Shown: in pieces, positions 8,382 to 17,268 of the stretch
Layout of the letters: each line of letters starts with the position of its first letter
Position numbering within the stretch: position 1 is the stretch's first letter
NCBI GenBank assembly: GCA_964420285.1
Contig: CAYQTE010000019.1
Coordinates: forward strand, 1 to 64,000
Direction of reading: 5' to 3'
DNA from: CAYQTE01 sp964420285
Lineage (GTDB): Bacteria > Planctomycetota > Phycisphaerae > Tepidisphaerales > Tepidisphaeraceae
Length of the DNA stretch: 64,000 nt
Program-made: the position numbers and the translations under genes
The notes under the pieces: model-generated
Told to the model about the DNA's origin: nothing
Database searches by the model: none
What the model saw: the letters and a program-made list of their open reading frames with translations, nothing else

Positions 8382-10448
8382 ATGCTTTGGTCCCCGCTCG
8401 AAGTTCTCGAAATCCGACGGCTGCTCAGCGGTGTCTCGTTCGCCGCGCCCGCGTTCTACGGCACCGGTGAAACCCCCGATCAGGTCGTCATCGGCGATTT
8501 CAACAACGGCGGCCCGCCCGACGTGGTCGCCACCGAGGTCAATTCCGACGTCATCGGCTGTCTCGTGGGATTCGGAGATGGCACCTTCCTCCCCCAATCG
8601 AGCGTTGTCGTCGGCAACGAGCCCGAGGCGCTGGCGGCGGCCGATCTCACCGGCAATGGAAACCTCGATGCCATCATTTCCAACGTGAACGACAAGGACA
8701 TCGGCATCCTGATGGGCAACGGCAACGGCACGTTTGCGGCACAAACGCTGATCGGCCTGGACACCGGCGTCGCCACCATCGCCGCGGTCGACGTGAGCGG
8801 TGACGGAATTCCAGACCTGGTCGTCGCCGAACCGGGACAGGACCAGGTCGCCGTCCTGCTCGGCAACGGCGATGGCACCTTCAAGCCCCTTCAAACCTAC
8901 AAGACCGACAAGGATCCTATTGACATGGCGGTGGCCGATCTCACCGGCGACGGCCGGCCCGACATCGTCACGGCCAATGTCTACGGCACGGTCTCGGTGC
9001 TGCTGAACAACGGCGACGGCACGTTTGGCAGCGCGGAAACCCTGCAAACCGGCGGCCTTGTGCCCTGCGGCGTCGCCATCGCCGATCTCAACGGCGATGG
9101 CATTCCCGACCTGGTCGTCGCCAATCGCGATTCAGACGACGTCTCCATCCTGCTGGGCAACGGCAACGGCACCTTCAAGGCCCCGTACACCGTCGACGTC
9201 GGGCGTTACCCCTGGTCGGTCACGGTGGCCGATCTCACCGGCGACGGCCACGCCGACATCATCGTGCCCAATCTGCAGGATGACACCATCAGCATCCTGC
9301 CGGGCAACGGCGATGGCACTTTCGCACCGCGGCAGGTGCTGTCGCTGCCGGACGGGTCCGGCCCGGTCCATGTGGCGGTTGGCGATCTGACCGGCGATGG
9401 ACGTCCCGATCTGGTCGTCGCCGATACCAACAACAACAACATCGCCGTGTTTCTCAACACGTCTTCGCAGTTCGGCCCGTCCTGGGCAACGCTGGACAGC
9501 AGCGGCAAGTTGACCGTGACCGGCTCGCCGGGCAACGACACGATCGGCGTGGCCGTGCATGATGGCTCCATCATCGCGACGCTCAACGGCCAGGATTCGC
9601 CCCCGCTGCCGCTGTCGGCGGTTTCATCCATCGATGTGCTGGGCGGGTCAGGAAACAACACGATTGCGATCGGCGACGGCGTACCCGGCGGCAGCATTCA
9701 GGGCGGCGGCGGAAATGACGCGATCCACGCCGGGGACGGCAATTATTCGATCAGTCCCGGCGACGGCAGCGACTCGGTCGTCTGCCAGGGCGGCGACGAC
9801 ACGGTTCTGGCCGGTAATGGAAACGATTCCATCCAGGGCGGCCGCGGCAATGACCAGATCGCCGTCGGTAACGGCAACAACCTCGTCCGTGTTGGCGTGG
9901 GCAATGATCTCGTCCAGGCCGGCGGCGGCGACAACACCATCACCCTGCTTGGCGGCAATGACATGGTCACCTCCGGCGCTGGTAACAATGCGATCACTCT
10001 CGGTGATGGCAATGATTCGGTCTACTGCAACGGCGGAAACGATACCGTTGTCGCCGGCAACGGCAGCAACTTCGTCCAGGGCGGCCGCGGCAGAGACCAG
10101 ATCACCGTCGGCAGCGGCCACAATGTCATTCACGCCGGCAAGGGCAACGACACCATTCAGGCCGGCGCCGGCCGCAACACGTTCATTCTGCGAGGCGGCA
10201 GCGACAACATCACCACCGGCGCCGGCAGCGACACCATCCTTGGCGGCAGCGGCCTGGGCGATTTCACAACCTCCGGAACCGACCTGCTGTTTATTCAAGG
10301 CGGCGACACGGTGAACGGCACGGGCAACGACACGATCTGGGGCGGCCAAGGCGCCAGCACGATCACCGGCGTGCCGTCCGACCAGATTCAACCCGGCCGG
10401 CCCGCCGATTGGGCAACCGAGCTTTTGAAGTACGAATCGCGCGTGTAG
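8382..10448 (+). CDS. Secreted FG-GAP and RTX-repeat protein with LEPR-XLL-like N-terminus
   Basis: 688 residues, probably exported to the cell surface or outside. Residues 9-17 (LEIRRLLSG) resemble the LEPR-XLL motif that opens many large planctomycete surface proteins. Residues about 25-370 hold roughly eight FG-GAP/VCBS-type repeats, each with VADLTGDGRPDLVVA followed by VLLGNGDGTF; these fold as a beta-propeller with calcium sites. Residues about 380-660 hold glycine/aspartate-rich RTX-like nonapeptides (GGNDTV, GNGNDSI), a calcium-binding beta-roll. ATG at 8382 has TAGGAG 5 bases upstream; just before it GAGACG (8352-8357) pairs with CGTCTC (8361-8366). It converges with the type VII-like ATPase gene, 33 bases apart. 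Adhesion or matrix binding is a reasonable inference. Confidence 0.85.
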   Translation: MLWSPLEVLEIRRLLSGVSFAAPAFYGTGETPDQVVIGDFNNGGPPDVVATEVNSDVIGCLVGFGDGTFLPQSSVVVGNEPEALAAADLTGNGNLDAIISNVNDKDIGILMGNGNGTFAAQTLIGLDTGVATIAAVDVSGDGIPDLVVAEPGQDQVAVLLGNGDGTFKPLQTYKTDKDPIDMAVADLTGDGRPDIVTANVYGTVSVLLNNGDGTFGSAETLQTGGLVPCGVAIADLNGDGIPDLVVANRDSDDVSILLGNGNGTFKAPYTVDVGRYPWSVTVADLTGDGHADIIVPNLQDDTISILPGNGDGTFAPRQVLSLPDGSGPVHVAVGDLTGDGRPDLVVADTNNNNIAVFLNTSSQFGPSWATLDSSGKLTVTGSPGNDTIGVAVHDGSIIATLNGQDSPPLPLSAVSSIDVLGGSGNNTIAIGDGVPGGSIQGGGGNDAIHAGDGNYSISPGDGSDSVVCQGGDDTVLAGNGNDSIQGGRGNDQIAVGNGNNLVRVGVGNDLVQAGGGDNTITLLGGNDMVTSGAGNNAITLGDGNDSVYCNGGNDTVVAGNGSNFVQGGRGRDQITVGSGHNVIHAGKGNDTIQAGAGRNTFILRGGSDNITTGAGSDTILGGSGLGDFTTSGTDLLFIQGGDTVNGTGNDTIWGGQGASTITGVPSDQIQPGRPADWATELLKYESRV

Positions 10449-10481
10449 GCTTGCAAAACAGCGGTCCGATCGCATTTCCGT

Positions 10482-13400
10482 TCAGCGCCGGGACAGCTTC
10501 TCTTTGATCTGCGCCAATAAGGCCGGCGAGGCGGCGCCGTAGGGTCGGAACTTCTCCATGTTGCCCTGCTCTTCGCTGTACAGCAAAGCGCGATGCAGGC
10601 CGAGTTTGTTGCCGGCCGGAGAATCGATCAGGGTGCTGGAATCGGCGGCGCTCATCTGGAAGAGCAGGCGGTTGTCGAATTCGCGCAGCGTATTGCGATC
10701 GATCGCTCGATCCACCGACACCAGTGTGTCCACCCACGCCATGATATGAATACCGAACGACGAACCTTCCTTGGCAAGTTCCGCAAACTGCTTGTCCGGC
10801 TGCGGCGCCTTGGGTTCGTCACTGCTTGAGAAACTGCTGTAGCTGTCCTCGCTGCGCCGCAGTGCCCGATAGCGCTGCAGGCCATAGATCAGCACGTAGA
10901 TTGTCTGAGCATCCGGTTTGTATTCCTGCTGGCGGGCGTGAAGCTGGTCGGACAGTTCCGTCAGTGCGGCCGGGACGCTGCGCATCTCGACCAATCGCAC
11001 ATCGTGCGGCAAGGCATCTTTGGTTCGGGGCAGCACGGCCGACAGCGGCGAATCGCTGGGCGAACCATCCAGCACATAGAAGATGACGCTTCCCGGCTTG
11101 TGCTGTGCGGCGAGCGTGAGAATCATGCTCGAGAGCGTGGCCATCGCGGCCTCTTCCTGCTGGCCAACCAGCAGCACGTTCGAGCCGCTCTGGTGGCGGA
11201 AAAGCACGGCCGTCGGCTCCTTGATGGCGACAGGCTCGCCCAACCAGGCGCGCGGCGGCTGGCTGCTGGCGGACAGATCGGGGTATTGGGCCGCATTGAC
11301 CAGATCCATGAAAACCCGGTTCTTGGAGATATCGGCCGGTGCGTTGCCTTCAAAGACGATGGGAGGCTCGGGGCGTGTCGTCAGCTTGCTGGCCAGTTCG
11401 GAAACGCGGTCGAGATAGGCCTCGCGCTGGTCGTCGGGAAGCCAGGCGATCTGGAACGGGCTGTTGCCTTCGACCAGGCCGCCGGCGTCGTTGTAAATTG
11501 CTTCGCCGGGACGCGACAGCAAACGCGCGGCGGAGTTGTTGTCGCCGAGAATCATCTGCGAATCGGCTTCGCTGCATTGCAGTGCGATGCGGACGGCCAT
11601 CTGGCCCAGCGTGCTGCGGGCCAGGCCGCTGGAGCCGGAAATCGTCTGTGATCCGAGCAATACGTGGATTCCGAACGCGCGGCCCTGGCGGACCAGGCGG
11701 TCCAGAAGCACGCCGGCCTCCTGCGCAACCTTGTCATCCTCGGAGAAGAACTCCTGAAATTCGTCGATGATGAGGATGGTGCGGGGCATCGGCCCGACAT
11801 CCTTGGCCGCCGCTCGGAATGCGGCCAGATCCTGCACGCCGTATTTGCGATACAGCGCGCCGCGGCGGCTGAGCTCGGCGTCGAGGCGTTGCAGAACGGA
11901 CAGTCCGAATTCGCGATCGCTCTCGACGGCGATGGCCCGCGCGTGGGGCAGATCGTGGGTCGCGTAGGTTTTGAATTCGACGCCCTTCTTGAAGTCGATC
12001 AGGTACATCTCCGCCTGATCGGGGTGATACCACATCGCGATGTTGGTGATCAGCGCGTTGAGCAACGTCGATTTTCCCGATCCGGTCTTGCCGGCCACAA
12101 GACCGTGCTGCGCCACGCCACGCCCAAAGCGGAACATCTGCAATCGCGTGGCCCCGGATCGGCCCATTGGGACATGCAGATCGCTGGCCGAATCGACCGA
12201 CCAGAACTGCTTCGGCGGCGGCGCGATGGTCTCGAAGGAGACCTCGACGCGATTGGCTTCCTTGGCGGCCTCGCCGACGCGATGCAGAAGCCCGGTCAGC
12301 ACTTCATCGGAGGGCGCGACATCGAGCGACAGCGGGAAACGGTGGAAGACATCGTCCTTCCAGGCGAAGCGGTCGCCGTCGCGGATAAGATTGATCGAGT
12401 GCGATTCCAGATCGTCCAGGTGGGCGCCTTTGGGCAGCGGCAATCGCGTGTCGCGGACGATCATCATGTAGACGCCGCAGCGCGGGCCACTGGCGGCAAT
12501 GCTCGCCAGCCGCCGCATCGATTCCTCGCCGAAATTCGTCGGAAAATCGGCGATCACGCAGAAGCGATACGGCTCAGCCAGTTCACCGGCCTGCTGGTTG
12601 TATTGGTCGATGGTAGCAAACTCGTTGCGCAGATATTTCTGGATGACCGTCTCCATGTGCTCGGTGAGATCGGTCAGCCGCCGGGTGATCTGCTCTTCAT
12701 CGGTCCAGATGCGGCTGGAAACAAGGGCTTCGTCGTAATCCGCCAGGTGCATAAAGCCGGCGAAGTTCTGACCCAGGCCGACCGGGTCGATGATCGTGTA
12801 ACGTACGCGACCGGCCGGCAGCGATGTCAGCAGCCGGGTCATGAGCATGCGCAATGCGTTATGCGCCTGGGCACGGCCGGCGCGATCGGAGTGAATCAGC
12901 AGCGATGCCTGGTTGGGAAACGCCATCAGCGCCGGCACACCGAATTTGGGCGGCAGCGGCAACGTGAAGGGGCGTGGCGGGGCCACTTTCTCGGGAGCGG
13001 CGGTCATTTCCAGAGGCGATTGCCCGGTGCCGACGGCCGATTGCGCCGGCGGCGGCGCGTTAAGCGTCTCCTCGACCAGCCGGGCCAGATCAACCTGCAG
13101 TTCGCCGAAGCGCACCGTGGGCGGAAACTGTTTTGGCGTCTTCCAGCTTGCCCACACCGCCGGATCCCAGCCGACGCTGAATCCATTATCGTCCCCGCCG
13201 GAGGATTGGATGCGCGACAGGCTGGCCGTCCAGTGATTTTCCAGTGCGGCCCGCTCATCGGCGCGCTTGCGGACGATGTTGTCCAGCGTGGTGTTGTGCT
13301 TTTGCAGTGCAGCCGCCTGATCGCTGGTGAGCTTGGCGTCAAGCTGGGCCTGGCTCTCGTTGTGGCTCCTGGTCACTTCGGCTTGCGCCAGCTCGGCCTC

Positions 13401-14660
13401 CTTTTGCATGTGGGCGCGCTGACGGGGGGTTTCAGCGTCGATCTGGGCGATGGCGGCTTCGAAGCGTTTGTTGGCGGCGGCGATCTCCGGCGCCAGGGCA
13501 TCGCGGATCGCCTGCATTTCGTTCTTGCGATTGAACTCGGCGCGGGCCAGCGAGGTCTTGCGGATCTGCGCCGCCGCTTCCCCCTGCGCGGTGATCGCGA
13601 CACGGGCCGCAACCGTCGCCTCGCGCAACGGCAGGTAACAGGCCACGATCTGCCGCCGGGCGTATGAACCCAGGAAAATCCCGCCGACCAGCGACACGAC
13701 AAACGCCGATCCCGACACGATTTCGATCAGTTCCCACGGCGCATTCTGCACGTCCGTTCCCACCGTGCCGAACAATGTGGCCCCGCCGGCCAGTGCGATG
13801 ATGAACGCCCCCAGCACATACGGCCGGCCGCCCACCACCCACGGCGGCGATCTCAGGTCGTCCAGCGCGGTCAGGTGTTTCTCGACGGTCGCGACGGCGG
13901 CGTTGGCGGCGTCGATGGCGGCCTTGTGCGCGGCGATCGCCTCGGTCACAACTTGATCGGGAGTCAGCGCGGAATCGGCCGGCGGCTTCACCTCAGCCGG
14001 TGGAACCACGACCGGCCCATCGGGCAAACGTCCGAATCGGACCAGCGTCGCGCCGGTGCGGGATTCCAGATCGTCAACAGCGACCCCGGCCACGGCAACA
14101 TCGTCCTTGGCTTTCTTATACGCCTGGGCAACGCGGATCTGTTCGGCCTCGAGGACGCTTTCGGCCAGCCAGTCGGCCTTGGCGAGTTTCTGCTTGACCT
14201 CGCGCTCAAAGGCAACGCGGTCCTGTTCAACACGCTGGCGGCGGGACTTGTCCGTGCCGGCCAGTTGCAGCTTGTCGGCTTCGAGTTTGCGGCGGATGTG
14301 CTGCGTGCGCTGCTGGTACTTCTGCTGGCCGGCCTGGACCGCGGCGGTGTGCCGCTGTTCGATCGTCCAGACGACGTGCTTGTAATCCTTGTCCTCGCCG
14401 GCGACGGCGGTTTCAAATTCGGTTTCGATGCGCGCTTCTTCAGCGGCGCATTGACTGGTCAATGCGACAAGGTCTTTCAATCGCGCCCGCTGCAGATCGC
14501 GTTCGGTGGGAGGATCGGCGGGCTTCTTGGGCCCGGGGGCATCGGCCGGCGCAGAGGCTTGTGCCGCCGGGCCGGCCGGGCCGGCCGGCCCTCGCTCCAG
14601 GTTGCTGATGTCCAGCGGAGCAAGATCGTCGTTCCACAGGGGCTGGCTGGGCGGGGTCAT
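10482..14660 (-). CDS. FtsK/EccC-type secretion ATPase with long coiled coils
   Basis: Probable motor of a type VII secretion-like system. 1392 residues: a Pro/Ala-rich N-terminus, a coiled coil (about 45-215), two membrane helices (about 277-335), a second coiled coil (about 345-500), then the ATPase region. A full Walker A (GKTGSGKST, 857-865, Lys863) and Walker B (TILIIDEFQ, Asp966) belong to an active FtsK/SpoIIIE domain. A second nucleotide-fold segment near residues 1130-1300 has lost its P-loop (LLVGQQEEAAM where Walker A is expected), as in the downstream domains of EccC. ATG at 14660 has GGGAG 5 bases upstream and overlaps the stop of the small WXG-like gene (ATGA). EccC of actinobacteria has its membrane helices at the N-terminus but lacks such long coiled coils, so this is a divergent type. 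Confidence 0.85.
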   Translation of the reverse strand: MTPPSQPLWNDDLAPLDISNLERGPAGPAGPAAQASAPADAPGPKKPADPPTERDLQRARLKDLVALTSQCAAEEARIETEFETAVAGEDKDYKHVVWTIEQRHTAAVQAGQQKYQQRTQHIRRKLEADKLQLAGTDKSRRQRVEQDRVAFEREVKQKLAKADWLAESVLEAEQIRVAQAYKKAKDDVAVAGVAVDDLESRTGATLVRFGRLPDGPVVVPPAEVKPPADSALTPDQVVTEAIAAHKAAIDAANAAVATVEKHLTALDDLRSPPWVVGGRPYVLGAFIIALAGGATLFGTVGTDVQNAPWELIEIVSGSAFVVSLVGGIFLGSYARRQIVACYLPLREATVAARVAITAQGEAAAQIRKTSLARAEFNRKNEMQAIRDALAPEIAAANKRFEAAIAQIDAETPRQRAHMQKEAELAQAEVTRSHNESQAQLDAKLTSDQAAALQKHNTTLDNIVRKRADERAALENHWTASLSRIQSSGGDDNGFSVGWDPAVWASWKTPKQFPPTVRFGELQVDLARLVEETLNAPPPAQSAVGTGQSPLEMTAAPEKVAPPRPFTLPLPPKFGVPALMAFPNQASLLIHSDRAGRAQAHNALRMLMTRLLTSLPAGRVRYTIIDPVGLGQNFAGFMHLADYDEALVSSRIWTDEEQITRRLTDLTEHMETVIQKYLRNEFATIDQYNQQAGELAEPYRFCVIADFPTNFGEESMRRLASIAASGPRCGVYMMIVRDTRLPLPKGAHLDDLESHSINLIRDGDRFAWKDDVFHRFPLSLDVAPSDEVLTGLLHRVGEAAKEANRVEVSFETIAPPPKQFWSVDSASDLHVPMGRSGATRLQMFRFGRGVAQHGLVAGKTGSGKSTLLNALITNIAMWYHPDQAEMYLIDFKKGVEFKTYATHDLPHARAIAVESDREFGLSVLQRLDAELSRRGALYRKYGVQDLAAFRAAAKDVGPMPRTILIIDEFQEFFSEDDKVAQEAGVLLDRLVRQGRAFGIHVLLGSQTISGSSGLARSTLGQMAVRIALQCSEADSQMILGDNNSAARLLSRPGEAIYNDAGGLVEGNSPFQIAWLPDDQREAYLDRVSELASKLTTRPEPPIVFEGNAPADISKNRVFMDLVNAAQYPDLSASSQPPRAWLGEPVAIKEPTAVLFRHQSGSNVLLVGQQEEAAMATLSSMILTLAAQHKPGSVIFYVLDGSPSDSPLSAVLPRTKDALPHDVRLVEMRSVPAALTELSDQLHARQQEYKPDAQTIYVLIYGLQRYRALRRSEDSYSSFSSSDEPKAPQPDKQFAELAKEGSSFGIHIMAWVDTLVSVDRAIDRNTLREFDNRLLFQMSAADSSTLIDSPAGNKLGLHRALLYSEEQGNMEKFRPYGAASPALLAQIKEKLSRR

Positions 14661-14869
14661 TCGCACTCCCGTCGGCAATTGCCCAGCACCTGGCCCATGG
14701 CGTCCATCGCCTGCGTGGTGTTGCGCATATCGTGCTCCCAGTTGTCGATGTACTTCTTCTGAAAGGCATCGGCGTTGGAATCGCGCCATGTGTGCGTCGT
14801 ATAGCTCCAGACCAACAGAAGCTCCTTCATGGCTTTGTCGATCCGGGCCCGGCTGTCAGTCATTCCCAT
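14657..14869 (-). CDS. Small WXG100-like protein
   Basis: 70 residues, all-helical by composition: two amphipathic helices around a central TWRDSNADAF turn. This resembles the W-x-G turn of ESX substrates but with Asp in place of Gly, followed by the usual Ala and Phe. The ATG at 14869 has GGAG 9 bases upstream; a second ATG 6 bases inside is possible. Its stop overlaps the ATPase start in an ATGA, strong evidence of coupling. Likely a substrate or small partner of the ATPase. Shorter than the usual 95-100 residues, so the call is by motif and context. Confidence 0.65.
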   Translation of the reverse strand: MGMTDSRARIDKAMKELLLVWSYTTHTWRDSNADAFQKKYIDNWEHDMRNTTQAMDAMGQVLGNCRRECE

Positions 14870-14907
14870 GTCGCTGTCTCCTGCGCAACGATCGGCCTCA
14901 CACACCA

Positions 14908-15990
14908 TCAAGACTGGGCCGCCGCACTGGCTTGCTGCCAGAGGTCTTCTCCCTGCGGATCGAGCACCGCCATCACTCCACCGGCGCCCAGCAGCACGGC
15001 GTAGCCGGTCCCAAGGGCCAGCATTTCCGCCAGATCCGGCCGGGCCGCCAGCAAATCGTCCACACGCACGGCCTGCCAATGGGCATCCGGCGCTGGGCTA
15101 ATCGGCCCAACGCACCAGCCGCTATCTCCTACCGCCGCCGGCGCAAGTCGTTCAAATGCGATCAAAGATTCTCCCCGCGCCTCGGCCGCTGCGACCAGCC
15201 ATTGCGCGCTTCCCGGCGGGCGCGAATTTCCGGCGATCGCCGCCAGACGACGGCGCGTGTCATCGTCCAGAATCGCCAACGACCACGGCGGCTTATGGGC
15301 ATCGACCAGTATTGCGGCAGCGCGAATCTCCGTGGCCGGCGGCGGCGGCCGTTGCAAAATCGACTCCGGAACCGCCTTTTCCGCCTCGGCGGCGGCCTTC
15401 GGACCGGCATCTCCGGCCGCCGGCGCTCGCGCCATCGATCCGGCTCCCGCCGCCATCGCCTCACCGGCGGCGGCGGCATCGTATTCGCCACCGGTTCCGG
15501 CGGCGGCATGCAACGCCGCGTAGGCCTCCAGCGAGATAATCATATTGGTCAATACACTGGCGGCGCCGGGGACTTCCGATGACAGAATCGTCGAAAACCG
15601 CTGCACCGCCCCGCGAAAGACAAACGATTCCTTCTCCAGCCGCTTGGCCCACTTCCTGCACGCATCCAGCTTCTCGTTGGCTTCGCGCAGCCGGACCTTG
15701 GCCTTGTCCACCGCCTTCTGCTCATCGACGGCCGACTGGCGCGTGCCGTCGAACTGCTTGTAGAGCGTCTTGCTGCGCAGCAACTCCTCGGCCCGCTGCA
15801 ATTCGATGGTGCGCTTGCGAATCTGCCCGGCCCAGAACGTCTGTTGTTCGGTCTCGACCCAGCGAATGGTACGGGAGACTTCGCTTTCGGAATCGGCCAG
15901 CACGGCGCCGCAGATTTCGGCGAATTTCATCAGCCGGACGCGGAATTCCTTCAGCGCCTCGATCGAACCAACCCGTGCGGTTTCGCTCAC
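14908..15990 (-). CDS. Coiled-coil protein of the type VII-like locus
   Basis: 360 residues. Residues 5-150 form long helices with heptad character (KFAEICGAVLADSESEVSRTI, then Lys/Arg/Glu-rich segments to KRLEKESFVF), similar in size to a WXG100 or LXG-type hairpin. Residues about 165-215 are an Ala/Pro linker. Residues about 220-345 form a separate globular domain (ILVDAHKPPWSLAILDDDTRRRLA ... MLALGTGYAVLLGAGG) that I do not recognise. It lies between two WXG-type genes, 18 bases from the first and 38 bases from the second, in one minus-strand operon with the ATPase. It could be a large substrate or a structural part; no signal peptide is present. Confidence 0.6.
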   Translation of the reverse strand: MSETARVGSIEALKEFRVRLMKFAEICGAVLADSESEVSRTIRWVETEQQTFWAGQIRKRTIELQRAEELLRSKTLYKQFDGTRQSAVDEQKAVDKAKVRLREANEKLDACRKWAKRLEKESFVFRGAVQRFSTILSSEVPGAASVLTNMIISLEAYAALHAAAGTGGEYDAAAAGEAMAAGAGSMARAPAAGDAGPKAAAEAEKAVPESILQRPPPPATEIRAAAILVDAHKPPWSLAILDDDTRRRLAAIAGNSRPPGSAQWLVAAAEARGESLIAFERLAPAAVGDSGWCVGPISPAPDAHWQAVRVDDLLAARPDLAEMLALGTGYAVLLGAGGVMAVLDPQGEDLWQQASAAAQS

Positions 15991-16008
15991 GCATGACTCC
16001 TGACGCCG

Positions 16009-16281
16009 CTAGCGCTGCTTGAGATACTCCTCGATCAGGTTCGCCTTCTTGCTGAGGAATTGCACGTGCAGATGCGATGCCTCCAGGAAATTGCCCATCG
16101 CCTTGAAGGTTTGCTCGAACGCCTCGGTGAATTTCCGCTGTTCCTGATCGCGCCAGGTATTCTCCAGCCCGCGCAGTTTCGCATGCAGGCTGCCCATCAG
16201 ACCCTCCAGATCGTTGGTAAACCGGTTCAGGTCTGAAGCGAATCGTCGCAGTTCGGCGGGGTCTACATCGGCCTTGGCCAT
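16009..16281 (-). CDS. WXG100-family protein
   Basis: 90 residues, the usual ESX-protein size. Two helices flank LENTWRDQEQRKF, where W is followed by R-D rather than X-G, and the C-terminal helix holds hydrophobic heptads (FLEASHLHVQFL). The N-terminus has the DPAELRRFASDL pattern common in WXG100 proteins. First gene of the four-gene minus-strand locus, so probably the main secreted partner. No signal peptide, as expected. Divergent from the phosphatase gene, with 133 bases between the two starts. Confidence 0.78.
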   Translation of the reverse strand: MAKADVDPAELRRFASDLNRFTNDLEGLMGSLHAKLRGLENTWRDQEQRKFTEAFEQTFKAMGNFLEASHLHVQFLSKKANLIEEYLKQR

Positions 16282-16414
16282 GATTCTTCTCCCAATTCCA
16301 TTTCAATTCACTTTCCCCATCATACCAGCCCCCCCGCCGCCAATCACGCCCAAATTCCACCCGGCTCGCCGCCGGTCCCTCGCGGCGCCGCGTTTGCCGC
16401 GTTACAGTGCGGCC

Positions 16415-17239
16415 GTGCGCTGGGTCATTGGCGACATTCACGGAATGAACCGCCCGCTGCGATCGCTGGTAGGCGCGATCGGCCGCGCCGACACTTCGGC
16501 GCGGCTGTTCTTTACCGGCGATTATGTCAACCGCGGACCGGAATCCCGCCAAGTCGTCGATTTTCTGCTGACCCTCCACAACGCCCGGTTTGTGCGCGGC
16601 AATCACGACGACCTGTTCGAACTGGTGCTCGGCGGCCGGGGACTGGATTCGCAGATCGTCGGCAGCGACAGGCTCTTTGCCCTGCGGTGGTTCAGCGAGT
16701 TTGGCATGCTGGAAACGCTGGACAGCTACGGCATTTCGCTGGATCGCGTCGCCCGAACGTCGCGGGAGGACGATGTCCAATCGCTGGACCGCATCCTGAC
16801 GGCCGTGCCCGCGCCGCATCGCGAGTTCTTTGCCGCCCTCGAGCCGGTGATCGACGAGCCGGACATCTTCATCGCCCACGCGAAATGGCCCATCGAGGAA
16901 CCGGCGACGGGCGGGGGCATCCCCGCGACGCTGGGGATTCGGCCGGAATGCGCGCGGATGCTGCTCTGGGGACGATTCACGCTGGATGAACTGGTGGGCG
17001 AGAAGAGCTGGGGCAAGCGCGGATATTTCGGCCATACGCCGGTGGATGCCTATCAGAGCCAGGACCAAGCCGTCGCCCTGCCGCTGTTTGCAAAGCAGAT
17101 GGTGCTGGTGGACACGGGCGTGGCGCTGTCGGAGCGAGGCCGGCTGTCGGCCGTGTGCGTCGACACCCACGCGGTCATTCAGGCGGATCGGGACGGCGTC
17201 ATCTATACCGGCCAGGGCCCCGCGCCGGCGGCGCATTAG
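16415..17239 (+). CDS. PPP-family serine/threonine protein phosphatase
   Basis: 274 residues with the metallophosphatase signature GDIHG (residues 6-10), GDYVNRG, GNHDD and a late GHTP, the metal-binding set of bacterial PrpA/PPP phosphatases that act on phosphoproteins or small phosphoesters. The GTG at 16415 places GDIHG right at the N-terminus, as in the family; the frame is open further upstream, but that part overlaps the divergent WXG100 gene and is Pro/Arg-rich noise. Cytoplasmic. No clear Shine-Dalgarno is seen. Confidence 0.85.
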   Translation: MRWVIGDIHGMNRPLRSLVGAIGRADTSARLFFTGDYVNRGPESRQVVDFLLTLHNARFVRGNHDDLFELVLGGRGLDSQIVGSDRLFALRWFSEFGMLETLDSYGISLDRVARTSREDDVQSLDRILTAVPAPHREFFAALEPVIDEPDIFIAHAKWPIEEPATGGGIPATLGIRPECARMLLWGRFTLDELVGEKSWGKRGYFGHTPVDAYQSQDQAVALPLFAKQMVLVDTGVALSERGRLSAVCVDTHAVIQADRDGVIYTGQGPAPAAH

Positions 17240-17268
17240 GCAAATGACTGCGGTTTCCGCTGCCGGCG

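Noticed and set aside
10000..10440. Short periodic DNA repeat that looks like a CRISPR or satellite
   Set aside because: It is the coding sequence of glycine/aspartate-rich RTX repeats; units vary in sequence and there are no spacers.
11664..14762. Long plus-strand reading frames (667 and 295 codons) opposite the type VII-like ATPase
   Set aside because: They mirror the codon structure of a clearly conserved gene and their translations are Arg/Gly/Asp-rich without motifs.
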